A stretch of 64,000 bases of DNA from Planococcus citri (lineage: Eukaryota > Arthropoda > Insecta > Hemiptera > Pseudococcidae), in the NCBI RefSeq assembly GCF_950023065.1, contig NC_088679.1:49848001-49912000 (forward strand), read 5' to 3'. Shown piece after piece: positions 1-13,750 of this stretch; positions within the stretch are counted from its first letter, which is position 1, and each line of letters starts with the position of its first letter. The position numbers and the translations under genes were made by a program. Below the pieces are notes generated by a model that saw nothing but the letters and a program-made list of their open reading frames with translations, did not search any database and was not told the origin of the DNA.

Positions 1-655
1 TTTACATATTCTGTTGCCTTTGATCTTGAACCCCATTCGTTCGATTCGCGCTTTTCGCTCATTATTTCTCCTGCATACATGTTGAACAACCTGGGTGAAA
101 GGGGGCATCTTTGCCCCACACCTATCTTTATTCCACATCCGTTCTCCGAGTACTCAGTTCCAATCTTGATGTTAGCGCTTTGCTCCCAGTACAGGTTCTT
201 GATTATTTGCAGGTCTTTGTCATCGATATTGTATTTTTTCAGGATCTCCAACATCTTCTATCATGGTTGACACGATCAAATGCTTTCCCATAATCGACGA
301 AGCAAGAAATGATTTCCCTATTTGCATTCAGTGCTCTTTCAATGATCACTTTCAGCAGGGCGATTGCATCTCTCATCCCTTTTTTTGCTACAAAGCCATA
401 TTGTGTTTCGTTTAGATTTGAATTCATCTTCTTTTCAATTATGGCATTTATGATGGAGAGTAGTAGTAGCTTCAGTGCATGGCTCATCAGTGCGATGGTT
501 CTATATTCAGAGCATTTTTGCGAGTTGTTCTTTTTTAGTATTTGTACAAAATTTATCGCTTTTGAAGTCCTTGGGCAACGAACCTTTATCGTATATTTCG
601 TTTATTATCTTCAGCAGCTCCTTTTGATACTCTGGTGTTAGATACCTATTTAATC
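1..655 (-). mobile_element. Non-LTR retrotransposon RT fragment, decayed, running off the left edge
   Basis: Read on the minus strand this is the finger and palm part of a LINE-type reverse transcriptase. Visible blocks, from high to low coordinate, are EYQKELLKIINEIYDKGSLP (about 570-635), SEYRTIALMSHALK (about 470-510), NETQYGFVAKKG with CFVDYGKAFDRVNHD (about 255-420, the F-D-x-A-F-D-type RT block A, here VDYGKAFD), then KKYNIDDKDLQIIKNLYWEQ and a degenerate GVGQRCPLSPRLFNMYAGEIM-like block (about 80-160). The reading frame changes near 535-550 and near 255-265, and the final G-V-R-Q-G-C motif is altered, so the copy is dead. The YADD catalytic block would lie left of position 1. Adjacent host sequence from about 656 onward shows no endonuclease domain, so the copy is 5' truncated. 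The family is endonuclease-RT LINE-like; I cannot fix the clade. Confidence 0.88.
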
Positions 656-3600
656 AAGTCTACTGGTTATATTGTTAAAAATTGCACGGAACGAGGAAAA
701 AATGACCTTAAGAGCTGGGCCAAAAGATTATAATAACGCTTACTGATATAGGTAGCTAAAAAATTTACAGCAAAAGCTGTGATGTTTTACAGTAAGCCTT
801 CTTCTCTTGAAAATTTTTCTCACAAAAATTATTGTAACGTTTTATATGAACGTATAGTCAAGGAAGATGTGTTCGTTTTCATTCCCTCACGTTCGCTATA
901 CTAAAAGACATCGTCGAGCAACGAACCAGCGATTTTCTTATAAGTAAAAATGTCTAAAATGATTGTCATGTAGCGAGAAATTTTGTCAGTATATAAACGT
1001 TAAACGTGGTTTAGAATATGCGTAATATTGAAACATCCAAATATCACACATACCAAAGGTAAATATAACAACGAACTCGAGCGTAAAATTGCGCCAGTTT
1101 TTCGAACATTCTCGAGATTAACCATCACCGCACATTGTGGTAGAAATGAAATATTTTCGTACGTTAAAAATCGCGATACAATGTCCTTTTGAAAAGTACA
1201 GCACCATATTTGTTTGCAAATGTATTAAGTGGCGTTAGTCAAGAGGTATATAGGCATCGGGGCCTACCTACTTATACCTATACACGAACATGTACGAATA
1301 TTTCACGTATTCTCGCCTATCCTACATATCCATATTTTTATGAAAGTTGCTTCAAAGGGTTATTTTTTTAATCTATGTGACAAACGGACCTCCTAGCGTT
1401 AAAAACCATCGAAAAATAATCGTTATTTATTATTTTAAAGAATCATAAAAAAGAGCTTTTGTGTTTTATATCAACAGAAAAAAATTGGGGTCTTTTCATG
1501 CGTGCGCCTGATCATATGAAAGAAATCGAAACACCATGTATCCCTTAGGAGCTTAAAATGTATTACATGAATACGTACGTGGTAGGGTAGATTAAGTTTG
1601 TAAAGTTCTGTATTTTTCTGCTCCCTTTATTTTATTTTAATTTATTTTGGCGTTGTCGTTGTTTTCACATGAGTATTTTATTTATATGTCGTATACATAT
1701 AGGTGGGTACCTATTACCTAGATCTACCTATACTATATGTAAGCTCGAGCTTATATATTATATTTTTTTCGATATTTACATTTCGCAGGGTGAAATCGCT
1801 TTTTACCAGAGATTTAATTTGTTACCGTACCTATCGGTACGTATATATACGATACCTACATAAAAGCTATAAAATGATATGTAGATATGTATAAGAGAGA
1901 AGGAGAGAGAGAAAGGGGAATAACTGTGCAATGATGTAGTAAATTCAAATATATGAGGACGAGAAAAACAGATTAAAAAAATAAAAATTCATAGGATCAT
2001 ATTTTTTTTACAACTTTTCAACGCGTCTACTTTTTTTTATGTTATAAGGATACGAAACCAGAAGACCGAATTGCTTTTGAAACTTTGCAAATAAATGAAA
2101 TTTCCATCGTTAAGAATGACGTTTGAAGGCACCAGCTTCTCCTACACAAAACGATGTAAATTTGGAATTCAAAAAGAACTGAAATCTAAAGCAGCCAAAT
2201 AGTTTAAAATAGGTACCTATCGAGAGAAATTCGTATTATTTACACTTCATTACCTTGAAAACCTCTCTTAAAAAGATGGTCGGAATTCAATTCGCCGTAT
2301 TGTGACATATACCTATATACTAAATCGAACACCACATAAAAAATGAATTTCAATATTGTTTGGTGAAATAGTTTGCCTCTGTTTTACTCGCGTGTTTATA
2401 ATTTTACAAAATATCTTTCGTCGGTATCCGTAGGAAGAGATTCTACCTATTTGAGTGAGAATTTTTCAATATTGAGAAAATTAATTGCTCGGTTTTCACG
2501 CGCGATTGTTTCGAGATGAAAAATACGAGCGACGTTGAATTTTCATAGTCGACATTCTCGTCATTCATAGTACCCTACCTACCTACGTATTATAAGTATA
2601 ATAACGTTTATACCGCAGTATAGTATACGCCAGCCAGTCGCGAGGAATTATTTTTCTTTGAATAGAGAACGTGAAGAGGCAAACTGTTATTTGATGTCTA
2701 TAATATTGTAAAATATTTGTGGTATTTCACTTTTCATTTTGCGCTCAAAGAGCTCATTTTTATCCACAACTCTTCTTTTGGTTTTTCAACTTTATCATTT
2801 TTTAGATCAGGAGTTAAAGAATAGGTCATCTAAATTCTTTGGAGTCAAATTTACGTTAGTTTTTACGAGAATGTTCGTAGATGAAACATTACTCTTTTTT
2901 TATTGTTGGAAAATAGAGTATAAAAACGACTCGTGGGCTTTACCGTATTTTATTTCATTTTTAAGTGAAACCATTAGGCGAGTGTTTGGATTTTTGTGTT
3001 TTGTTCGATACTGTTAAAGACTGTAATGCCCCGAGCAAAATGCGTACACGCATGAATATTTCACTACACTTTTTACAATTTCTATATTTTTATCGTCCGC
3101 TTATATATACGAGTATAAGGGTAACAAGGGAGTACAGCAATTCACATGTATAGCAAAGAAAAACGATCTTTTTAAGAAGCGAAAAATAATGGCTTTTCAG
3201 TTAGCAACTCGTACAACTTAATGATATGGAATATTAGTTTTTCAAAATGGCTAGGTATTTAATGTCGATAAATGTCGACTTTGCGAATAAAAAATAAATA
3301 AATATTGCATTCGAAGGAAACAAGTTTTTGAAGTAATAGATATGGGGGGAAGGGCGGTTCATATTTTTCGAACATTTGGTGAAAAAACTGTTAGGTACAC
3401 CGCGTATAATGTAACACATTTTTTGATGGGTATTGGGTACCCTAACAATACCAGTACCTAATGGGAATTTAATTTTTTTTTTTTTTGAGAAAATAATTAG
3501 TAGATATTCCTTACAGATTGATATTGAGTTTTATTAGTTCATTAGAGAAGTGTGAATATGGCGGGAGTTTTCAAATATTATTAAATGAGGAAGGTATCAT

Positions 3601-4188
3601 ATTTTTCTGAAGTAGGTAATGGTAAAAAATATGATTGAATGTCATCTTTCTCTAGTCTCCAGTCATTCATACCTATAGGTAATCATTATTATTTTAAAAA
3701 ATCAAACTTTGATCAAACTGACATAAAAAGCTGAAATTTGGTTTTTATACCATATTTCTGACATTTCGAGTCAATTTTTCGAATCGTTTTGGAGCCTCCA
3801 GTGAGTTTTTGGATTCTCCAGTTTTCGAAAAAACACTGTAAGCCAAATGAAAATGAAATTCAGCACCTGTGTAAACTTGGATTTACTATTCTTCCAACCA
3901 TTTAGATCGATTTAGGTACACATTACTGGTTCAATCTAAAAATTTTGAACTTTAATTTTTTTTTCAAATATATTCAACAAAGGAACCTCGTTAACTCATC
4001 ATCTCCGATATGGATGAAATTTGTTTCACATGAAAGTTCATGTCACTCATATCTCAGCAGAACTAGGTAAATAGCCTAAATTGGCGAATTTTTGAAACTG
4101 GTTGAAATAGTCCATTCACTGACAAGGTTTTCTTAAAAATGGTAAAACACGAGATAAAAACCTGAAATTTAGTTTGGATACCAAAGTC
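656..4188. other. Gene-free AT-rich stretch
   Basis: No coding exon, RNA gene or structured element that I can support. The stretch has scattered GGTACC-type motifs and homopolymer runs. Around 3740-3860 is a partial match to the direct-repeat family described at 4189-4580, sharing a CGAATCGTTTTGGAGCCTCC-like core. Confidence 0.5.
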
Positions 4189-4320
4189 ATTAACCTCCCG
4201 AATTGATAGCGACCATTTTCGAGACGATCTGGAGCCTCTAAACAAGAATTAGCTTTTCTCCAGTACACTGGAATCGCTCCAGAAGGCGCTGTAATTAACT
4301 TCTGCAGCTGAAATTTTAAT
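4189..4320. repeat. Dispersed repeat, copy A
   Basis: About 130 bp shared with 4451-4580: a core of the form GCGACCATTTT-GAGACGATCTGGAGCCT, then CTCCAG, CACTGGA-TCGCTCCAGAA-GCGC and a terminal GCAGCTGAA. The copies differ at roughly one base in eight and are in the same orientation. Not coding in any long frame. Confidence 0.75.
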
Positions 4321-4450
4321 CCCACTAATAAATTTGATATTCTCAATTGATTATAGGGCAGTTGAATCGCGAATCCGAGGTGACGCGAGTTCACGAAGAT
4401 GTTTTTTTTTTTTACAAGGTTGAATATACTTCCCCTATAGGTACCCTAAA

Positions 4451-4580
4451 ATTATTCCTCCGAATCGATTGCGACCATTTTTGAGACGATCTGGAGCCTT
4501 CAGCAGAAATTAGTTTTTCTACAGCTCACTGGACTCGCTCCAGAAAGCGCCATAATCAACTTCAGCAGCTGAAGTTTTGG
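4451..4580. repeat. Dispersed repeat, copy B
   Basis: Second copy of the unit at 4189-4320, same orientation, about 260 bp downstream. More diverged matches lie at about 3740-3860 and perhaps 16545-16640 (both have CTGAAATTTG followed by a CGAATCAATT-like segment). This looks like an old interspersed repeat family rather than a young tandem array. Confidence 0.75.
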
Positions 4581-7500
4581 TTCTGTGGTATAGATGGTGA
4601 CATGAACTTTCAGTGTTCCAAATTCCAGTCAAATTGGGGGTAAGAGGTTCCCTCAAGAGTACATACTTTACTGCTGGAGAAAACATTGGATTTGATACGC
4701 CACAAAAAGACTAAAAATATGTGCCTCGATCCATCGAAAGGATCACAAAAGGAAGTAAAATCCGAGTCTACGAGTAGAATTCATTTTTACCCTACTTGAC
4801 GTTGGAAGGTCAAAGATGGGGTGAAAGCCAAAAATTTCAAACATATATGAAATTTGATTTTTTTAAGAGAAATGGACCAATTTTAATTTTTAAAAATTCC
4901 ACAAAAATCGAAAAACAAATTTCAGCACTTGAAATTTCTACTGCAGTGTACCTATTTTGAGGTTCTCTTTCAATTTTTTCTCACAAGCTATCACTACCTA
5001 GGTACTAAGTTATGATGATGATTAGTGATTTTTAGTTAATGAATGGAATATAGGTACCTATATTATGTATGTTACAAATTCCGCCAAATGGCTTTGATAA
5101 TGATATGAAAAAGGATTTGATTGATACAGATATCTATAACTCACAAAAGGGTTTGAAGTTTAAATAGGATTAGTATACAGATTTAAATTATCTCAGCCCT
5201 GGCCTTTAATTATTAATCGATAAAAATACATTTAATAAGATCAGTATCCGTAACAGACTAACAAATGATTTTATAATCGAGGGATATTCAAGTGGGTAGA
5301 ATTTGGTTTTGCGGTCGCTTTTTGCTTAAACGAATTATTATTTATCATAGAGAACTATCTTATTTTCGAATTAATATCAGCTTATTTCAATTTTATGAGG
5401 AAACCACGAATCAATATGAAAAGTTGGGGGAATGATGTTTGTATTTGTTTTGTATGTACATATTTCATTTGCAAAAGAGAAGAGAACGATAGGCTAAAGG
5501 CACAGAATTCCGATCTCTTGTGTAACTATTTTTGTCATTTTAAATACAAAAAGAACGTCTTTTATTATACCTACATTTTGACGAATTATATTTTTTTCAT
5601 GGTTTCTAGAAAATGAAATGTTACCCTCGACAGTATTCGATATCCTATTCTGAAACTCTTGTACTTACGTATTGGTATTCGCGTGCTCTCATTAAAAAAA
5701 ATATTTGTATAAGTATACTATGTGTGCCGTAGTCTTAGTATTCCTAAAATAACTTACTTAATCCAAGCATAATGTTGAACTTATACATGCTATCTTTTAC
5801 CAAGAAAAAAAAACTGTCAACTTAAGCCATTGAACGTGTGAAAACCAAGGTTTCATTTTAATCTTCTTAAGCACACGTGTCATTAGGTCAACTACTTAAG
5901 AATAAAAAGAACGTACGGTAGGATCGTACGAATAATTACCTTGTTGAAATATTTGCACGTCCGTATGAGAATTCCTACATTTCGCACTATCCTTTAATAA
6001 TTCACGCTTTTATTTTTTTCCCACACCCTTAAACTCATTTCAACCACCAATAGCAGCAACGAGCAGCAACAAGTTATGAAACAAAGAATGTTGGATCTGT
6101 TATATTGATGTTGTGAGGTCATCTGTTTATGGGGAAAATTTAATAACGTGAGAGTATTCCGACTATTTCATTTTTCCCTCAGTTACTCGTACCTACTAAA
6201 GTATTTTCGAGTAGGTATGTTTCCTGTGTACAGGGTTATTTCGTATCTTTCCTCAAGTCGATACGACTGTAAAGAGTAGGCATTGTACTCTACATCTTGT
6301 TCAAACATGTGATTCTTTGGTTATGAAACTAATAAGTTTGAGTAGGTCCTGCGTACCATGCGTGAAATCTTTTCTAATAGATTCTTGTCTAAAAGTGAAA
6401 TATTGTCAAGGTGAATATTTATTTTCAATGTTTTGAAGGGAGGCGGCTTTTGTATTCTTCTTTGATCATTTGTATTCGGGCATGCCAACTAGTAACGGTT
6501 TTTTTGGATAATTTTGATTGCAACAGTAGGAAGATTTTGACCAAATTCTGTGGAGACCTCTATTTTGAGTTGAAAGTCATTCAGAAAAATTTTTAGCTTT
6601 GGAGGTGCCCCTAGAGGGAAGATAAGGGGGCTTAAAAAGAGAAAGCACTTTCAAAAAAATTGTGGGTTTTTCATTCTAGCCCCTATATCTAGGCCCATTT
6701 TGAGGAAAATGGTCTAGTTCCAAAAGATGGTATCTTAGATTCATTTCCACCAAAATCCAAGAACACTTTCAAGTTTCAGGCTTCTTCTGAGCGATTGAAA
6801 GTTTGCAAATCACTTGCTTTTGGGTAAATTTAATGTTTTTAAAATATATGTTCTTTGGAAATATTCTCCATTAATTTTGTGGGGAAATATTTTGGAATGA
6901 AGTGGTACCAATTTTTAGTCAATTACCAAGTTCAAAAAAATAATGAAAAATTGTTTTTTTGAAATTGGCAACAGTAGCAAACAAAAAACACTACTGAATT
7001 TCAAAATATTTCCCCAGTTTCAGTTTCCAGTTTAGAGTTCAGGGATCTAGGTTACCTACCTAAGAGTTCGAGTTTCACTAAAAATGTACCTACGGATTTT
7101 CCAAGTTTTGGGTTTGGTTCAAGCCAACACTCCTGATTTTAAATTTACTCCTGTGGCATGCGAAGCTCTCGCTCTACAACAACGACTGTGTTATAAATGA
7201 GTGTTAGATGGACGTAGGTGTACTTGAGTGGGTACATATCATGTTAAAAATCTTCATTTCATTTTACCAGTAGTCCAAGTTTAGATATTTCAGGACGACT
7301 ACACAATTCATTTCTAAAATCCGAAGATTTTATAGATATTAATAGCGTAAAACGAACATACGATAAATTTCTTCAATTACTCACCTACAGCTACTGGAAA
7401 ATTTTAAGTAGGAATATTTATGAGTAGGTACCAGTCATAATGGTGAATTCATTGTGACAATTATACAAGGTACCTTATTTATATGTACTTATGGTGTATC

Positions 7501-10500
7501 CATATCGAACCACGTACACGGCTAATTTAGTTCACACCTAAAGGCAGCTTTAGCATAAGTTCACTTGGTCTAACTTTATCATTTAGCAACACATGCAAAA
7601 TAAATGAACATTATCTAACGCTGCTCAAAGCGTATGCAAGTTGCTGAGAGGTGTATATATTCTTTATCAAATTCCCTTGGCGTTATACCTATCTGAAGTA
7701 TTCAGTTATACATAGACTTGATATGCTGAAGAAGGTAAATTCGTTTATATGTACTATGCATATGACAGTACCTTATGTTAAATTATCTACCTGGGATCTG
7801 CTGTACTTATATTTATGCATTCGTAAAATCGCTTAAAATTATTGAGAAAAGATGTAAATGGTAACAAAGTACTGAAAGTAGGTACCTATCTATAATTTTT
7901 TTGTTGATATTTTTACATTGCTGTGAAAATAAGAGATTTAAAAAAATATGTTACCAAAGTACTATTGCCTACTGTGGGTGATTTTCTTGTCTGTGAAGGT
8001 ACCTGTATTGCTTAAAACTACCTACGTAGGTACATAATGAAAACAAATTTTTTGCACAGAATAACTTTGAGATATTTCAAATTTTTTTTTTTTTTTTTTA
8101 AAGTAAAAGTATGCTTGTGATGAGTTTGATGGTTAAAATAGCTGTATTATCATCATTCAGGTTGAAAAATTTTCAATTATTTTTTGCTTCGATTGTTTTA
8201 TAAAAATACGAAAACAAAAGAAAAGTATTTTTTATGCCTGACCGAAGAAGTGTGTAAAGGTATAACATCGCGTTTCAGGTAGATACCTAGCCCTTTTCAG
8301 TAAAAAAATAGCTATCTACCAATATTTATTACCATAGGTACCTATACATTAAAAATGATTTTTTTTTTGCAAATTATTTGAAAATTTTAGAACTCGAAAA
8401 CAAGATGAGTCTTTTGAATGCCATTTGATGTTTTTTTTTTTTTTTTTTTTTTTTTTGGTAGCAACGCATCAGTTTCTAGTAGAGGTTAAATCTTGGCCCT
8501 TGGCCCATCACGCAGAGAAACATCTATCAAAAAAAACAAAATTCTTCAAATAAATTTGATAATGCTCTTCCAATAAAAAAATTGTTTGTTCGAAGAGCGC
8601 ATCAAAATTTAATTCAGAAAACGCAAAAAAATACTCTTTGAAGAATTTCATTTTAAAAATTACTATAAAACGTTTTAAGAAACGGAGAATACTGGAAATT
8701 TGCATTTAAATTGAAGCAGGAAAAACGGACAGTGAAAAACTCAAGATTTAAATTCCGCCTACAAAATGCTCAATAAATTATTAATTTTTTCCTTCGAAAT
8801 GTAGATATGATGTATGATTTACGATTCTGGGAAAATTTTTATTTGTAAATATCAAATGTTAATTTGAACTCTTTCAAGTTGCATTATTTATAGCGAATTT
8901 AAACTTGGCTAATTCGTATATTCGAACCTCAAACTAAGCAGAGTATAAAATAAAACGACGAGAATTCGCTAGAAATTTATTACAACGAATGCGAACAATA
9001 AAGTTAAAAATACATTTTCTCGTTTTCTTTTTCATCAACGACTCTTGATCCGCTATGGTGAGGTCGAAAATTCTTTAAAAGATACCAGTCATAATTTCTT
9101 TTAATGCGAATAAGAAATACCAAGTTATAATACCTTTGTGGAAAATATACAATCTCTAATTTTTAGTAAAATAATCGCTCATAAATTTTTATGGTTTTTA
9201 TTTTTCTGTAGGTAGCTGATTCTATAATTTATTTGCAGTCATGACGTCATGAGTGAGGTCTTCGTCTACCTTTGGTCGAACGGGATTTATACCTAAATGA
9301 AACTCGAATTAATATAATACATATAAATGTAATTATGAAGAGGTATAGGTTGGATGTATATTATGTATACAGGTTCGTATACATTTAAAAAAAAATTAAA
9401 ACAAAGGTTTGTAGTATCACTTCAAGCTATTGTTTCAAACTATTCATTTGAGATTTTTTTATTGAACGAGTCAATTTCGTGGGTAGGTATATAGAGTAGT
9501 AAAAAAAATGTAATTTTTTCATTTTAATATCGCCGTTGAAGAGAGAAACAAAATCCCCTTTAACGTGTATGAAAGAAAGTGCAAATTATGTGGCCACATG
9601 AAACAATAGTTTATAAGAAAAAATGTAAATTTTTGAAGCCACGGATGACTGGATTTTCATTAAGTATTCGCAATCAACGTTTTAAAAAAAATGTTAGGTG
9701 AGCTCGTAAAAAAATATAATAAATGTTCTTTTTTCCTCAAATGATACGTAGCGCACCCGAATTTTGTTTAAAGCTAGGGTGTGATAGGATAAAACGACCG
9801 GTAAGTGTGCAAAATATAACAATACAAACTTCCAGTGAGTCAGCCTTATTTGCATAATCACAAAATTGAATGAAAAAAAAATTGAAATTGCTGCGTTGTA
9901 TAACGAAGTGTACGTATAAAGGTAGGTATGTAGGTACCTATTTCTGTACATGAAACAGCAGTAGGGGAAAAGGAGAAAAAAGCTAAACGTTTCAAGAAGA
10001 AAACTATTCGCGTCAAACGAAAGTATGTCATAAAATCAAAGCTTAATGACCGTTTTTAAAATTTTAAAAGTTTGTTGAAGAAAGGCTTTGGTTTTTTCGG
10101 CTTCCATCTACGACAAGTAAAATAACTACCTACTTGTATTTTTTTCAACTTTAGGTACTACGAAACCTCTTTGAAATATGTACATTTGATACAAGTAAAA
10201 CCTAATGATATCCACTCGATGAAAAATATCATCAATTATCTAATACTGCTCGTATTTGTATCTATAGTACCTAAGTATATCTAGGTACCTACCTATAATG
10301 TATACTATGTAGAAGCAAACTCAGCATTTTTCACTCATATTGAAAATCACCTCAGCAATCTGTGAAATTGTGAATAAATTACAATAGGTTTCTGAAAGGA
10401 GAAATTTTTCCTCTTTTTTTTTATAGATCTACGAGTAAGTACATACAAATAGGTACATATAAGTTCATAGAAAATACCTAGCTCGCTATATTCTAAAAAA

Positions 10501-10947
10501 ATTGATCGAATTTGAAATCGACCAACAAGAATGAGAAAAATTTACTTCTTATTTTTTCGTTCAAAGTAACAGTTCACTCTTTCCGGATGTACAATACTTA
10601 TATAGGACTTACACCCTTTTTTCCGATTCCGCTTGCATTGTACCTCAGAGAAGCCCTAAATCACTTTTATTGCCATATAACTGCCGGGTTCCTTTTTCTG
10701 TTAAGAAAAAATAACGTCCAACCATTTCTCTTTTTGTATTTATTTTATTCTTGTCAAAAAAATTATTGAGCGTCGTTATCCAAAAAAGAAACACCTAAGC
10801 TAGACCTACTTATTTTAAACGTTCTCAGGTCTTAAAATTTTTCATCTTTTGACAAATCCGTGAAAAATATGAAAATACGTAGGTACCTATTTCTTTCGAG
10901 GTAAAAACTCGGCAACGTTGTTCAATCTCAGTGATATTTAAATTGGG
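4581..10947. other. Gene-free AT-rich stretch
   Basis: No supportable exon. Contains T runs at 8082-8099 (18) and 8431-8456 (26), and frequent GGTACC/AGGTAGGT motifs, for example near 5053, 7862, 8335, 9925 and 10275. Short open frames here have no recognisable domain and look like chance. Confidence 0.5.
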
Positions 10948-10952
10948 TTGCG

Positions 10953-11319
10953 CACTATGGGCCAGGAGACCCCCAAAAACGGGCGTAATTCAAAACTGAA
11001 CTGATATATTCGGGCAATATCGTGTGTTCTCTTCTGCATAGGAATGTGTATTTTGAAGTGGTGTATACTATGCTTTAGCGATTTTTTGCCAAAAAGTGCC
11101 ATTGTGCTTTGTAGGCTCATTTTTCTATTGAAAATATAGCATTTTTTAATAGAAAAATGAGCCTACAAAGCACAATGGCACTTTTTGGCAAAAAATCACT
11201 AAAGCATAGTATACACCACTTCAAAATACACATTCCTATGCAGAAGAGAACACACGATATTGCTCGATTATATCAGTTTTGAATTACGCCCGTTTTTGGG
11301 GGTCTCCTGGCCCATAGTG
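10953..11319. mobile_element. 367-bp foldback element with Transib-like ends
   Basis: Two long arms, 10953-11129 (177 bp) and 11148-11319 (172 bp), are near-perfect reverse complements: I count about three substitutions and one 5-bp indel, around a 18-bp loop at 11130-11147. The element is flanked directly on both sides by the same five bases TTGCG (10948-10952 and 11320-11324), a target-site duplication. The ends read CACTATG (heptamer-like) followed 13 bases later by CCAAAAACG (nonamer-like). Ends beginning CAC-A/T-ATG plus 5-bp duplications are known for Transib transposons, the relatives of RAG1; assignment to a non-autonomous Transib is an inference. No transposase is present. The high arm identity suggests a recent insertion or ongoing arm correction. 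Confidence 0.85.
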
Positions 11320-11324
11320 TTGCG

Positions 11325-12883
11325 TATAGCGATCCTGTGAGGAAAAAAAATCAAAATTGAGTAGATAAAATTTGCAAAAAAAAAATGTCAATTGAATTTT
11401 CAGTATGAGAGTAGCTGAAAATTCGAATCTTCATCGGGTACATTTTACGAGTAGAATGCTCACGACTGGTTTGATGTTTACATGTCAAGGTCAAGAGCTT
11501 CCTCCTAGGCACATTTAGATGAGCCGTTGTTGCAAAAAGCGAAAATTTTCAAAATGAAAATAGCAAAAAACCTTCGATGTCCAAAGTCACTCCAATCTTA
11601 CAAAAATATGACTTCATTAATTCCTTATTTCCCAATTTATTGTAGTTATTAAATACGTATAAGCAAAGCAAAATCAACGCTAAAAATATTTTCGAATTTT
11701 CTTTTCGAGTTATACTCTCTTAAATTTATCACTGTCGTATCTAGCGATGTCATAGAAAATTGTGGGTAGAATTTCCAGTAGGTAATATATTTTCGATATC
11801 TTCCCAGAGATTGGGAATAAATGAAAAAAAAAAGTAAATATACTCGTAAAAGCAACCTATACATCACCATTGACATGTTCGCCGAGTTCTTATTCAAAGA
11901 AAAAAAGACATGGAAATTTAAACATTACATCCATTTAAAAAACTTTCATCTTTTTTTAAAAATCGTTTCAAACGATGACAATACATGTAGGTAAATTGAA
12001 GTTTCATTTTCATTTCCTTTCTTATAAGTTGAGAGGTGCGAGTACCTAAGCAAGCCATGAAAAATTTGCAGATTTTAAGATGCGTTTTGAGCATGATTCT
12101 TAGAATTACTATCTAAGCACAATTAAATTTGATTTTTTGGTGAATTTTTTATTGAAAGATTAGGGAAAAAATGAATGTAAACTGCAAAGTTCCCTCCGAA
12201 AAAAGAAGTTTTTGATCATAGATGTTTCTTGCTAATTTTTCTCCCAATATTTTCAAAAAAATCGAAATGGAGATCGATGTCTCTTAAATTTTAGATAGTT
12301 CCAAAAACAAAAAACATATCCATCTCGAAAGAAGCGTTCTGAAAAAAAAAGATGTAAAGTAAGTTGCCTAACCAGTTTGCTATAAATACATATTTCTACG
12401 AGCATTAATTGAATTTTTTAATGGAAGATATCCTAAAAATACGTACGATGAAGAGACATTTTTAAGAGTCTGTGACCCTCTTCCTTTCACCATTTTTCTC
12501 TCTTCCTACCCTCACAATCTATCTTTTACCTCCCTCCTTTTCCTTTTCTTTTTTTCTTTCCGAAAATTTTCTTTTTAGATGCAGCTTTGATTTTCACAGC
12601 AAAAATACTCAATGATCAAATAATTGGCATAATTTCTTTTGTATTACACAGTACCAAATCTTAATCATTATATGGACGACAGGACGAGTCAAATGTTAAT
12701 AATCCATCATTAATGACTTCTGACGTCCCTCGACGCTTTTAGTAAGGTGATCAATTGATCAACATTTGTCAAGTAGGTATTTCCAATCAAGATGTGGAAC
12801 GTTATCTTATAGCCATGAAATCGTACCAAAGTGATTTTCATCATTATTTTTCTCTATACAACCAGTATTTTCAAGCGAATTTT
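11325..12883. other. Gene-free stretch with a pyrimidine-rich tract
   Basis: No supportable exon. At about 12477-12572 one strand is almost all C and T (a roughly 95-base polypyrimidine tract), which could be a simple-sequence remnant; no splice acceptor leading into a coding frame follows it. Confidence 0.45.
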
Positions 12884-13420
12884 CATTGAAGACGTCATAA
12901 CAAAAAGGGGTATATATGACACATATGCCTTTTTTGAGACGAATCCATATTGTTATTCTTCAGACCTTCCTCTATCATATGAGACCACCCCCACTTCACA
13001 AAGTCGAAAAACCAGTGAGATATCGCCATTTTAAAACTGCGAAATAGATTAAAAATTTACTTTTTCAGAGATAATGGGTTACTCATGGTCGATTTTGTGT
13101 TGTCAACCATTATTTACCTGGTTTAAATCCAAAAATTTGCTCAAAAACATTTTTAAATCAAAAAAAATTGGCCAATTTTTCGCTTCAAGAAGAACATATA
13201 ATTCGAAATGTTTGAGCGCTTACCCCTAACACACAGTTTCCTCCAGACTGATGGTGCATAGCATTTCATATATAGTTAGATAGTGGGAAAATAAGATAGA
13301 ATCGTCACCATGTTCAAATATGCACATTTCTAAACTTCACAAGTACTCAAACTTTCAAACAGTTTTTTCTTCAAATACAACTTTCACACATATGTCCTTT
13401 TTGCTATGACGTCTTCAATT
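12884..13420. repeat. Inverted repeat pair, possible short DNA element
   Basis: Left arm 12884-12910 (ATTGAAGACGTCATAACAAA and on) and right arm about 13395-13420 are reverse complements with one or two mismatches over about 22 bases, each centred on the palindrome GACGTC, with a CATATG just inside or beyond. The 540-bp span has no coding frame. It may be an old non-autonomous transposon; no target duplication was resolved. Confidence 0.55.
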
Positions 13421-13451
13421 ATTTTGGCAAAAAATAAGAATTTTGATCCAG

Positions 13452-13750
13452 AGGCTGCTTAAAAAACTTTGAGGCGCGATGGAGGTTGAACGAAGGGGGT
13501 TTCTACAAAAATAATAACTAAAGATGTAAAAAATTGAATTTTCAGTTGTACAAATGCCATTAATTTTATTCTACATAGGAGGTGTCATTTTCCAGATATT
13601 TGCAAAAATCTGCTAATAATGAAATCTAAAATGGCTGCTCGAAACTTTGAAGTGCTCTGGGGAAGTGGGGATTGAACAAGGAGTTTACCTACGTATAAAA
13701 ACGTGATAAGAACTAAAATTGTAGAAAAATGAATGTCAATGGTCCTAATG
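13452..13750. repeat. Two diverged direct repeats
   Basis: Unit 1 (13452-13570) and unit 2 (13632-13750) share the order GGCTGCT..AAACTTTGA-G-GC, then GG..GGTTGAAC/GATTGAAC-AAGG, then ATAA-AACTAAA-TGTA and a closing ATTTTCA/ATGTCAATGG-type end. Similarity is around 65-70 percent by eye. This is an interspersed or old tandem duplication, not coding. Confidence 0.5.
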
